64,000 nt of DNA from the NCBI RefSeq assembly GCF_051013375.1, contig NZ_CP142125.1. The stretch is one strand, 5' to 3'. Below the pieces are notes generated by a model, which searched no databases, was not told where the DNA came from, and saw only the letters and a program-made list of their open reading frames with translations. A program made the translations under genes and the position numbers. Source of the DNA: Kordia algicida (GTDB lineage Bacteria; Bacteroidota; Bacteroidia; Flavobacteriales; Flavobacteriaceae). Shown piece after piece: positions 1-7,738 of the stretch (positions are counted from its first letter, which is position 1; each line of letters begins with the position of its first letter).

Positions 1-29
1 ACTAAATAGGAATTATAAATTGTTATTAT

Positions 30-482
30 TTGAAAATATCTATCTTATCTATAATCGGTATTATATTAATTATGTTTGAAGCATGGTTACCAGAAAAAGC
101 TAAGGAATTAGAACATTACCTCTCTAGTGTCCATGAATATGCTTACGTTTTATTTAGAAAAACAGTTTATTATTTTGATAAAAAATATAGTCTATATCTT
201 ATTTTAAATCTTTTAGGAGTATCAATTGTAGTTTTGGGGTTAAGTTTAGATTATTACTTTCCTAATAAGAACTTATTATCTATATTTTTGGTTGGAATAA
301 TCTTTTTATTTCTTTTAAGAATGCCTGTTTTTATGACATTTTGGTTAAATATTCTGATGCACGTATTTCATTATTTTAGCTATGTAACAAGAGGTAAACC
401 CTTTATGAGTATTGGAATTCTAATCGCGATATTTGATGTATATTCTAAGGAAATTATATCTTTTATATACTTTATATTTTGA
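30..482 (+). CDS. Small membrane protein, unknown function
   Basis: Encodes about 150 residues with three or four hydrophobic stretches (near residues 2-17, 55-70, 82-105 and 125-148), so it is probably an inner-membrane protein. The frame is closed by a stop at bases 3-5, so the gene is complete in the window. The only early start is TTG at 30; an ATG at residue 15 is the alternative. It converges on the next gene. I recognise no family. Confidence 0.5.
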   Translation: MKISILSIIGIILIMFEAWLPEKAKELEHYLSSVHEYAYVLFRKTVYYFDKKYSLYLILNLLGVSIVVLGLSLDYYFPNKNLLSIFLVGIIFLFLLRMPVFMTFWLNILMHVFHYFSYVTRGKPFMSIGILIAIFDVYSKEIISFIYFIF

Positions 483-500
483 TATTTTTCATGTTAAATA

Positions 501-1034
501 TTATTCATTTACGACTTTCAATCCTACCAAAATGCCTTGAAACATTAAGCTTGAAGATTCGTCTATTATTTTATTTACTGTCCAATCCTGTATTTTTTCT
601 TCCAGCGACTCTTTCCAGTCTACTTTATTTTCAACTTTTGATCTCTCAAATGATTTTTCAATTTCATCAAATATAATTTGCTGTCCGAATGAAACTTTTA
701 CTAATTCCTTTTTAATCTCATCAAGCATTATTCGTAATTGAAAGACTTCTGTTGAAGTAAATTTTTCATCCTCACTAAAATCAATTTTCCTTAAGTAAGA
801 CTCAACTGTTTTAATTCCAAAATGTGAAATTGTTACAGTGTATCCTGTTCCGTAAGGCTCAAGTAAGTCTTCATCTATGAGATAATAGTATGCTTTTTGA
901 ATTTCAGAATAATCTATATTTAAAGATTGACCTAATGCTTTTAAGTCTATTGGTTGACGTGTGTCAGCTTTTGAATGATTGTAGGTTTCGGTAAGTAATT
1001 TACGCCTTATATTATCTCTTTCGTAAATATTCAT
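501..1034 (-). CDS. Probable winged-helix protein, unknown function
   Basis: Encodes 177 residues. Residues 1-80 look like a winged helix: basic N-terminal helix, a helix-turn-helix (near LKALGQSLNIDYSEIQKAYY), then a wing-like YGTGYTVTISHFG segment. Residues 95-150 are a charged helix, possibly for oligomerisation, and the C-terminus (about 155-177) is amphipathic. This layout is common in small Bacteroidota proteins next to defence genes. The fold call is by eye. It lies 56 bp downstream of the HEPN gene on the same strand, so the two may be co-transcribed. Confidence 0.55.
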   Translation of the reverse strand: MNIYERDNIRRKLLTETYNHSKADTRQPIDLKALGQSLNIDYSEIQKAYYYLIDEDLLEPYGTGYTVTISHFGIKTVESYLRKIDFSEDEKFTSTEVFQLRIMLDEIKKELVKVSFGQQIIFDEIEKSFERSKVENKVDWKESLEEKIQDWTVNKIIDESSSLMFQGILVGLKVVNE

Positions 1035-1090
1035 TTAAATTGGTTTTAGGTTTTATAGATAAGTCAAATACAACTTTAATTTTCATAATA

Positions 1091-2884
1091 TTAATAAACA
1101 GAGATTAAGTGTTTAAAAACTTCAATTTGGTATCCAATACTATTTTCTTTAGAAGATTCCATTATTTTATTGTTTTTATCGGTAGTTGAATCTATTTGGC
1201 TTTGATAATGTTTTAATTTTTCGATATTTTCAGTTTTATTGGTAGGTATTAATTCTATTTTCATATCATCGTAAGTAATTAGAGTAAGAGAATCATTGAT
1301 AAACTTATGATGCTTAATAACTGCAAATAACGGTTCAAAAGCATACATATTACCTTTTTCATTATGAGGATATCTACGTCGTACAGGATAAAATACCCAA
1401 AGAGAATAGTTATTTCTTACAGCTATTATTTCAACTGAATGGATTAAATATTGATCTAATATCCACAACCCTTTATTTAAAGATTTATAATTTGATTTGA
1501 TCTTCTGAAAATTTCTAATTTCATTTTCAAAAAAGCCTTTAGTCCTAAAAATATCATTAATAATATTTACTAATCGAATCAATGGTTTTTTTAAAATATA
1601 TCCATGAATAATATTCAAATCTGGGTGTGCATTCATATTTCTCATTTTTCTTCCCCAATCCATGTTTTTTTTAAAAGAATTATTGTATCCACTACTAATT
1701 TCTCTAATAAGGATATTCAGAGTCTTTTCCTTATTGTTAGAATTTTTCAAATCTATATTTAAAATTCTTGCTTTTGCCTTTACTGACATTTCAAAAATTT
1801 TAGTCAATCTTGAAAATGCATCACCATAAGCAGGATAGTGATAATAGCTAAGTTGTTGAAGTTTTTCAAAGCTTATAAGTCCTTTTTCAATATTCTCAGG
1901 TACATCTTTATGAGTGTTTTTTAACACAACAAATAAATTATAAAAATCAACTTCACTATTTGCTCCGAAGTAACTCCATGTAGGATCAGGAATTTTAAAT
2001 AACTTATTTTTTACTGCTAGTTCAGTCTTCTTCTTTACTTCTATCGGCTTATAATTTATACTAATCGTTGATAAATTATCTAGTGCTTCATCAAGACGAG
2101 CTAAAAAGTCTTTTTGTTTTCTTATAATAAATAAATCATCATTATATACGTCAATAGGACTTTTTCCATCAAGTTCTTGTGGATATCTAGTAGAGTTACT
2201 ATGTCTAACTGTTAAAATCGAGCAGAATCTAAAAGTACTTGAGACATAAAGAAGTATTCCTATTCCATCAAGGAATTCTTTAACTAATTTTAAACACTCA
2301 CTAAACTTGTTGTGGTCATTTAAAATATTCGATAAATTATGAGCTTGTTCATCAGCATTTTCAGTCTTGAACTTTTGAAGCAATTCAATTTGATCTTTAA
2401 GTATTTGTTTTAAATAATCTGAAATATTCTCAGGCATTTCAAACTTAATCTCTTTGATTCCCTCTAAAGTTTCAAGCATTTCGACAAGTTCTTCTTCTCT
2501 AAAATCAAAAATTTTCCGTTTTTTGAATCGATCAATGAATTTTAAGCCTTCATTGAGTTTGTCTTGATATTTGTCGATGTCTACATTCTTAAAAAGAGGG
2601 CTATTTAATAGAAAACCTGACTTTTCTTCAAAATCTCTTAAGTAATCAATTTTATTCTTTTCAGAAACTATATTTCTTCTTAATGGCTTAAATTGATTAT
2701 GTCCAATTTTTTTTAATTGATTTTCATCTAAAGTTCCATCAAATAACCAATAGGCTTTATTTGCTTTTTCAGAAGCTTGTTGAAAATAGAAATATGATTG
2801 ACTGTAACAACCATTCTCTAATAAAATTTTTGAGGATTTTATATCGCTTTTAGCGATGTTAATCCATTTGGTAACTTCATTCAT
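1091..2884 (-). CDS. HEPN-domain protein, putative defence RNase
   Basis: Encodes 597 residues. The N-terminus (residues 1-75) has the HEPN pattern: a tryptophan-led first helix with alternating A/L positions, then FQQASEKANKAYW and a KKIGHNQFKPL segment matching the KxHxLxxL element of PF05168. A second region has R415-NMNA-H420, fitting the R-x4-6-H active-site motif of HEPN ribonucleases. HEPN proteins often act in abortive infection or toxin-antitoxin systems by cleaving RNA, which fits the position beside a virus-like block and a restriction system. The middle (about 100-400) is mostly helical. The defence role is inferred. No antitoxin is obvious, unless it is the winged-helix gene downstream. 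Confidence 0.65.
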   Translation of the reverse strand: MNEVTKWINIAKSDIKSSKILLENGCYSQSYFYFQQASEKANKAYWLFDGTLDENQLKKIGHNQFKPLRRNIVSEKNKIDYLRDFEEKSGFLLNSPLFKNVDIDKYQDKLNEGLKFIDRFKKRKIFDFREEELVEMLETLEGIKEIKFEMPENISDYLKQILKDQIELLQKFKTENADEQAHNLSNILNDHNKFSECLKLVKEFLDGIGILLYVSSTFRFCSILTVRHSNSTRYPQELDGKSPIDVYNDDLFIIRKQKDFLARLDEALDNLSTISINYKPIEVKKKTELAVKNKLFKIPDPTWSYFGANSEVDFYNLFVVLKNTHKDVPENIEKGLISFEKLQQLSYYHYPAYGDAFSRLTKIFEMSVKAKARILNIDLKNSNNKEKTLNILIREISSGYNNSFKKNMDWGRKMRNMNAHPDLNIIHGYILKKPLIRLVNIINDIFRTKGFFENEIRNFQKIKSNYKSLNKGLWILDQYLIHSVEIIAVRNNYSLWVFYPVRRRYPHNEKGNMYAFEPLFAVIKHHKFINDSLTLITYDDMKIELIPTNKTENIEKLKHYQSQIDSTTDKNNKIMESSKENSIGYQIEVFKHLISVY

Positions 2885-3301
2885 TAATTTCTTGTCTTAT
2901 TTTTTAAATAGATGTTATGATGCTTAACTTAAAGTAGTAGTGTTTAAATGTAAAATAAAATTCTTACATAAAGTTATATTTTTTTCAATCATAGAAAATT
3001 ATAATCTCTTATATATTAGTTCTGTAATATTTTTAAATAGCATAATTTTTATAATGAGAACGTTAGTAGAACTATTTCCATTTAAATAATTTTTAAAAGT
3101 TACTTAGAGTTTATAAATGATTCTGTATGATTTGTTTCTTTCCTTTCCCTTCCCCAAGTATTTACCCTCTTTCTTAAAGCTTTTGTATCATACCAAACGC
3201 GTACAAATGTTTTTCCACAATTAAGTATAATCTTCGTAGAGAACAAAATAAAAAGGTTTTAGAGAACCTTGACCAATAATCAAAATTAAAAACGAAAAGA
3301 T
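2885..3301. other. Gene-free leader region of the 3.3-15.3 kb block
   Basis: This 417-base AT-rich stretch separates the minus-strand HEPN gene from the plus-strand block, so promoters for both directions should lie here. I see no convincing gene. A short hairpin (AAGGTT / AACCTT, about 3254-3269) precedes the first start codon by some 30 bases and could be part of the mRNA leader. No clean TAnnTTTG box was found. Confidence 0.4.
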
Positions 3302-3463
3302 ATGGGTAAAAACTCAGATATCGCATGGAAACCAATTATGTATATGGTAGGTACAGGCGTAGCAGGAATTTTAATAGGGACATTAATTGTCGCTCCCTGG
3401 ATGCAAAAAGCAAAAGCAAAAAAGCTTGCAGAGAAGAAAAAGCAAGTAACGGCTAAAAAATAG
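3302..3463 (+). CDS. Small single-span membrane protein, first gene of the block
   Basis: Encodes 53 residues: a short polar start (MGKNSDIAW), one membrane segment (about residues 12-34, rich in G, V, I and L) and a lysine-rich tail. Short single-span proteins with basic tails recur through the block and point to a membrane structure. It is followed 86 bases later by the next gene. No known family is recognised. It is credited as a gene because of its clean ATG, coding-like composition and position. Confidence 0.6.
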   Translation: MGKNSDIAWKPIMYMVGTGVAGILIGTLIVAPWMQKAKAKKLAEKKKQVTAKK

Positions 3464-3549
3464 TATTTAGAGATACTAGCCTTAGCACCTTAAAAAAAGA
3501 ATTAACGAACTGTTTTTAACAACAGTCAATTTAAACACACACAAATACT

Positions 3550-4437
3550 ATGAGTTACGAAGACGAATTAATGCGTTATGAAGAATCGGCTGAAGATCAG
3601 TACGATGATTACGATAACGAAATCTATGACGAGGATGACTTCGATACAGGATTTGAAGGCATGGAAGATGAGTATGTCGGTTATGATGATGAATATGATG
3701 AAGAATTTGATCTTTATGATGATGAAGAAGACTACGACGATTACACAAGTTCAAGTTTAGGTAAGATCGATCCTAATGACCGAACGTTAACCGTTGTGGT
3801 TAAAAATGCATCAGGCGCATCAGCAGAAGCTGTAATCTTTGGTGGTAATGCTGAAAAAGCACAACCCGCAGGAGTTACAGTAGATATTGAGGAATCCTCA
3901 CACAAGGAAGTCCGCGAAGAAAGTAAAAGCAATCCGTTTAAAATTGCGGGTATGAAATATTCGGTTAGCAACGCCTTACAATTTGATAATGTATTGCGTA
4001 TCGATCGTAGAACCGCATCAGGTTCAAAGACTACCCGCGTGTATCAACCGCGAAATGCCACTTCTCCGCAGAACTTCACACAAACGCTAATCGACGATGA
4101 CAACTTTGAAATGGACGTTACAGGACAAGACTCCTTGAACGTTGTTGTTGAAGATGGTGTCACGGCAGTCTTTACCTTCACAATCAAAGCAAGAGCAAAC
4201 TTAGGAAATCTGTTAAAAGGAAGCAACGTGGCAGAATTGTCACGCGCACCAAGAACTACAGGGCTTCCACAATTGGATTTGATTCGAAGAAGACGACCAA
4301 CGGCGTATGGTATGCGTCCAAGACGCAGACGTGTAAGACGCTATCGTCCGCGTGTGACACCGCCAAGAGTTCGCACAGTTCGTCCAAAGCCAGCAAAACG
4401 TGTTACCACCAAGCTAGTTAGACGAAAAAAGCGATAA
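3550..4437 (+). CDS. Charge-segregated beta protein, candidate major structural protein
   Basis: Encodes 295 residues in three zones. Residues 1-68 are extremely acidic and tyrosine-rich. Residues 78-215 form a beta-rich domain (TVVVKNAS, AVIFGGN, then SNPFKIAGMKYSVS and TAVFTFTI). Residues 245-295 are strongly arginine- and lysine-rich with prolines. There is no signal peptide or membrane segment. The middle domain recurs in the gene at 7719, split by a propeller. Basic tails of this kind bind nucleic acid in capsid proteins, and acidic heads can neutralise them. The gene is followed by a strong hairpin (4476-4516), which would allow it to be made in excess. A structural role is inferred; the family is not recognised. 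Confidence 0.7.
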   Translation: MSYEDELMRYEESAEDQYDDYDNEIYDEDDFDTGFEGMEDEYVGYDDEYDEEFDLYDDEEDYDDYTSSSLGKIDPNDRTLTVVVKNASGASAEAVIFGGNAEKAQPAGVTVDIEESSHKEVREESKSNPFKIAGMKYSVSNALQFDNVLRIDRRTASGSKTTRVYQPRNATSPQNFTQTLIDDDNFEMDVTGQDSLNVVVEDGVTAVFTFTIKARANLGNLLKGSNVAELSRAPRTTGLPQLDLIRRRRPTAYGMRPRRRRVRRYRPRVTPPRVRTVRPKPAKRVTTKLVRRKKR

Positions 4438-4475
4438 CCTAAAGACAAGTTAACCTTGTTAGTTAGTCTTTACAG

Positions 4476-4516
4476 ATAGCCAGAGTCAAGGTAGCAAAAA
4501 GCCTTTCTCTGGCTAT
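4476..4516 (+). terminator. Hairpin after the charge-segregated protein gene
   Basis: A 10-bp perfect stem (ATAGCCAGAG / CTCTGGCTAT) with a 21-base loop is followed by TATTTT. A smaller palindrome (ACAAG / CTTGT) lies just upstream near 4445. As a partial terminator or 3' stabiliser it would raise the first two genes above the rest of the operon. Confidence 0.6.
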
Positions 4517-4533
4517 TATTTTAAACACGAATT

Positions 4534-5166
4534 ATGAATACACAAACACTTTCAAATTTAGGGCAAAACCGCATCGATTATATTGTGTATCACAATATTG
4601 AAAAGGTTTCACAATTATTATATGACTACGGGTTTGTTGTTCCTGATAATGACAAACACCTAGCCGAAGCAATCAAAGAACTTGTACGCAAGCGCGGTAG
4701 AAAAGTCATCAAACAACTCATAGGCTTACACCCTGATAAAGAAGCCATTTTAAAACTCTATAGCGCGCCCATTAAAAGCGTATGCGAATCGTGTCAAAAT
4801 GATTCTTACAATAATGCTCAAAACTCCTGTGACTCTTGTGGATATTCAAAATACAATGGATCAGGGGATGAATATAATTTTCTGAATCAATTTGAGAATT
4901 ACACCCTAGCGGAATTAAACAATTACTACAATCGCATCTTAGAGGAGTCCAATAAAAACCCAAGCAATAAAAAGTTAGCACAAGAAGTACAACTTATTTG
5001 GAATGAATTGCGCACGCGAAAAGCCATTGCCAAAAAGCAAGCAGAACAAAGACCCGCATCAGGCAATTTTGGATTTGCACCCACCAAAGATGATTTAATA
5101 ATCGTAGGGGTGGTTTTTATTGCAGGGATCATCATCGGTAATGGTTTAAACTTCAAATCATCATAA
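4534..5166 (+). CDS. Zinc-ribbon protein with C-terminal membrane anchor
   Basis: Encodes 210 residues. The helical N-terminal domain (about 10-80) resembles that of the next gene. Four cysteines, C84/C87 and C99/C102, form a CxxC-x11-CxxC zinc ribbon. A helical stretch (123-172) leads to one membrane segment at 187-205, leaving a short tail. The zinc ribbon plus anchor suggests a protein that meets nucleic acid or another protein at the membrane. It directly abuts the next start (stop TAA, then ATG). Unknown family; the role is inferred. Confidence 0.65.
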   Translation: MNTQTLSNLGQNRIDYIVYHNIEKVSQLLYDYGFVVPDNDKHLAEAIKELVRKRGRKVIKQLIGLHPDKEAILKLYSAPIKSVCESCQNDSYNNAQNSCDSCGYSKYNGSGDEYNFLNQFENYTLAELNNYYNRILEESNKNPSNKKLAQEVQLIWNELRTRKAIAKKQAEQRPASGNFGFAPTKDDLIIVGVVFIAGIIIGNGLNFKSS

Positions 5167-5832
5167 ATGGATAAAGAACAAATATTATACAACAGGGCGA
5201 TTGATAATTTGACCTATTTGGTATTAAATTATTCAAAACCCGTTCAAGAGCTACTAGGCTATCACAATGTTTTTTTCAAAGGAAATCCTTCCAAAGAACA
5301 GCTTATCAGTGAAATCGTAGAACAAATCAAATTAGACAATACCCGATTTATCAGTTCCCTTGAAAAGCTGATGATTCGCTTTTCAAGCCAAGAAAACGAT
5401 CCCTTTTGGGGAGTATTAGCCAAAGGGGCATTAGGTATTGTTGGTGGACTCATTGGCAAGAAAAAGCGACGTAGATCAGGATCAAGTGCAGGCGCGGGCG
5501 CTGTCACAAACGCAGTTGCCCAAGCAAACGCGGCAAAACGTGATATGGAACGCCGATTAAGAGAAATGCAAGCCCAACAGGCGCGTGAACGTAGGGAAGC
5601 AGAATTGCGTAGACAGGAAGCAGAAAGACAAAGACTCAGAGAAGCCAAAGAAGCTAGAGAGAGAGCTGAAGCTGAGAAAAAGAAAACAAATATGATGATT
5701 GGAATTGGCGTAGGGGTTGTCTTTATAGGTGTCATATTGGTTATTGCGCTAAAACCAAAGCCACAACCGCAAATCCCTTCATATGCACAATATCCGCCAA
5801 TGCCACCTGTAGGGGGATCGGCTGTAAAATAG
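5167..5832 (+). CDS. Coiled-coil membrane protein, paralogue of the previous N-domain
   Basis: Encodes 221 residues. Residues 5-75 share spacing and hydrophobic pattern with residues 15-75 of the upstream gene. A glycine-rich hydrophobic patch (about 82-97) is followed by KKKRRR, then an Ala/Glu/Arg coiled coil (about 118-175), a membrane segment (178-197) and a proline-rich tail ending near PPMPPVGG. It looks like a membrane-anchored stalk. No known family is recognised. It sits with no gap after the zinc-ribbon gene. Confidence 0.65.
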   Translation: MDKEQILYNRAIDNLTYLVLNYSKPVQELLGYHNVFFKGNPSKEQLISEIVEQIKLDNTRFISSLEKLMIRFSSQENDPFWGVLAKGALGIVGGLIGKKKRRRSGSSAGAGAVTNAVAQANAAKRDMERRLREMQAQQARERREAELRRQEAERQRLREAKEARERAEAEKKKTNMMIGIGVGVVFIGVILVIALKPKPQPQIPSYAQYPPMPPVGGSAVK

Positions 5833-5867
5833 CAGAAACAATCTCACACGCGCTAGATCATACAAAT

Positions 5868-5890
5868 AGTATCACTTCAAAGGCGATACT
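5868..5890 (+). other. Short hairpin between block genes
   Basis: A 6-bp stem AGTATC / GATACT lies in the 83-base gap between the genes at 5167 and 5916, without a T-tract. It may be an mRNA processing or translation-control element, or chance. Confidence 0.25.
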
Positions 5891-5915
5891 GTAAATCAAA
5901 TATTAGCAATATACT

Positions 5916-6482
5916 ATGATAGATTCATTAGCAAATACACAGATAGCACAATACGATGATTTCAACAGAACAAAAGTACGTCGCATTGTAAGAAGAAAAT
6001 CCCGCAGGCGAAGACCGCCTGTTCGCTTTACCAATAGCGGATTTCCTATTCAGGTAAAAGTACCCACAAAAAAACAACCAAAAATTGTAAAAGGTCGTCC
6101 AACCAAATTGCCACCAATTACAAATTTTAGAAAAAGTAAAAATACAGGTGTTGTAAAGCCTGGTATGCTTGTAAAAAATATACCCAACAAAAAAGCAACG
6201 GTAGTCGCTTCTAAAAAGAAGATTGCTATAGACAAACTCATTAAAAAAACGGCAATACCAAGCAAAGTTCAAGGGAATGATACTATGGTATCAAAACAAA
6301 GTTCTCTTACTCAAGGTCAAGAAAAACAAGCCGTAAAAAAGGCACAACAGTCAGACGCTAGGGTAAGCAAGATTGTAAAAATTGTAGCAGGTGTGGGAAT
6401 AATCGCTTTGGCAGGTTTTGGCATTTACAAATATGTTCAACATCAAAAAAAAGTAAAGGTTAAACTTAAAAAATCAGCATAA
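5916..6482 (+). CDS. Basic protein with C-terminal membrane segment
   Basis: Encodes 188 residues. Residues 20-40 are an arginine-rich patch (near RRIVRRKSRRRRPP), with lysine-rich low-complexity sequence to about residue 150. One membrane segment lies at about 155-173 and the tail is basic. The high charge suggests nucleic-acid or phospholipid contact. It abuts the next start codon (TAA then ATG). Unknown family. Confidence 0.6.
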   Translation: MIDSLANTQIAQYDDFNRTKVRRIVRRKSRRRRPPVRFTNSGFPIQVKVPTKKQPKIVKGRPTKLPPITNFRKSKNTGVVKPGMLVKNIPNKKATVVASKKKIAIDKLIKKTAIPSKVQGNDTMVSKQSSLTQGQEKQAVKKAQQSDARVSKIVKIVAGVGIIALAGFGIYKYVQHQKKVKVKLKKSA

Positions 6483-6971
6483 ATGATATCAGGAGAAACA
6501 CAGGCGCTTGTTGAAAATCATTTTCTAGCGGATGATTATGATGAATTTTTTGGGAGTAAAAAAAAACGAGCCGAGCGAAAAGCCAAACGAAAAGCAAGAA
6601 GATTAGCAAGGCGTTTAAAAAGAAATTCTTCAGCCAAAGTGCAAGAGCGAAAACAAAAGCGACGTAAATTTTTCAAAGATGTCGGACAGGTATACAGGGA
6701 TATTGGTGGGGCAACTGCCATTGGTGGTGTTATAGATGCCATTGTCATGCCAAAAGATAAACAAACTACAAATATTCCAAGTGACTTACCTTCTGATTAT
6801 CAGTTTTCAGTGGGTAGTCAAGCCAGCGAAATTGTGGAAGAAAAACAACAACAGAAAAAAGGGATTCCAACCTACGTTTACATCGCTGGTGGTGTTGCGG
6901 TTCTTGGCATTGTAACGCTAGTTATTTTACAAAGCAACAAAGCAAAACAAGTTCAAGTCCTTAGCCAATGA
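6483..6971 (+). CDS. Basic membrane protein of the block
   Basis: Encodes 162 residues. A very basic helical segment (about 24-66) precedes a glycine-rich stretch (GGATAIGGVIDAIV, about 78-92) and a single membrane segment (about 128-149). Its layout parallels the genes at 5167 and 5916. It overlaps the protease gene that follows by 4 bases (ATGA), typical of translational coupling. Unknown family. Confidence 0.6.
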   Translation: MISGETQALVENHFLADDYDEFFGSKKKRAERKAKRKARRLARRLKRNSSAKVQERKQKRRKFFKDVGQVYRDIGGATAIGGVIDAIVMPKDKQTTNIPSDLPSDYQFSVGSQASEIVEEKQQQKKGIPTYVYIAGGVAVLGIVTLVILQSNKAKQVQVLSQ

Positions 6972-7738
6972 TAGTTACGATTCCCTCAAATAGTAAGCGA
7001 TTTAGAATACGTCTTAAAATAGTGTCAAAAAAGCCTTTTGAGCTAGGAATTCGACTCTATAATCCAATGCATGCTAATTCCTATTATTTCAGACGCAAAG
7101 CAACATTTAAAAACGCTGAGATACAGCGTGAATTTATGATCTCAATGCCTGTATCTCCAAAGAGTTTGGAAATGGAAATTTACGATAAAAACAGTCCAAG
7201 TGATACGGCTTTTGAGATTGAAAATGTTCGGGTAGAAAAAATGCCTGAGATCAAGATGTGGGCAACTGATGCGCAATACAAATTTTTTGAATTCGCTGTA
7301 GATTTTTCAGAGAAAGCGGGTTACTGCGCTCCAGGATTTTATCAGAGCAAAGATGGAGAATTTTTATTTCAATATCTATCTAAAATTACCGATGCCTTCG
7401 GAAACGAACTCATTACACCCGCGAGAACACATCGAAAAATGCCACGCGTACAAATATCTCGAAAACTATTTCTAGGCTATACCGTACCGATACGCGTTGC
7501 CATATTGGCACATGAGGGATGCCACTGGTTTTTAAATACCCGGAGTCAAACCACCGCAGATTTGTGTGGCATCAAACAATATTTGGATTATGGTTTCCCC
7601 ACTATCGAAGCGGTATATGCCGTTACAAAAGTATTTGGGAACAACCCTGAAATGGTTGGTAAATCTCAAATAAGCAGAACAAAACAGGTTATTAATTTCA
7701 TTGAAAACTATAGAAAAAATGAACAAGCAACTAGATAA
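6968..7738 (+). CDS. Zincin-type metalloprotease with N-terminal beta domain
   Basis: Encodes 256 residues. Residues 1-92 look beta-rich and have no signal peptide. The catalytic part carries H182-E-G-C-H186, the HExxH zinc motif, followed 12 residues later by an AD-x2-G element (D198) that could supply the third ligand as in other Bacteroidota zincins. A protease within a structural gene block may mature structural proteins or cut host envelope proteins; both are inference. The start overlaps the upstream stop by 4 bases. Confidence 0.7.
   Translation: MIVTIPSNSKRFRIRLKIVSKKPFELGIRLYNPMHANSYYFRRKATFKNAEIQREFMISMPVSPKSLEMEIYDKNSPSDTAFEIENVRVEKMPEIKMWATDAQYKFFEFAVDFSEKAGYCAPGFYQSKDGEFLFQYLSKITDAFGNELITPARTHRKMPRVQISRKLFLGYTVPIRVAILAHEGCHWFLNTRSQTTADLCGIKQYLDYGFPTIEAVYAVTKVFGNNPEMVGKSQISRTKQVINFIENYRKNEQATR

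Noticed and set aside
3548..3754. Open frame on the minus strand, histidine-rich
   Set aside because: It is the mirror of the acidic repeat codons (GAT/GAC) of the gene at 3550, and has no support of its own.
5262..5735. 157-codon minus-strand open frame
   Set aside because: Lies fully inside the coiled-coil gene; its Ser/Leu/Ala richness reflects the reverse of Ala/Arg/Glu codons.
5928..6272. Minus-strand frames opposite the basic membrane gene
   Set aside because: Phe/Tyr-rich products of reading A-rich lysine codons backwards; no start context.
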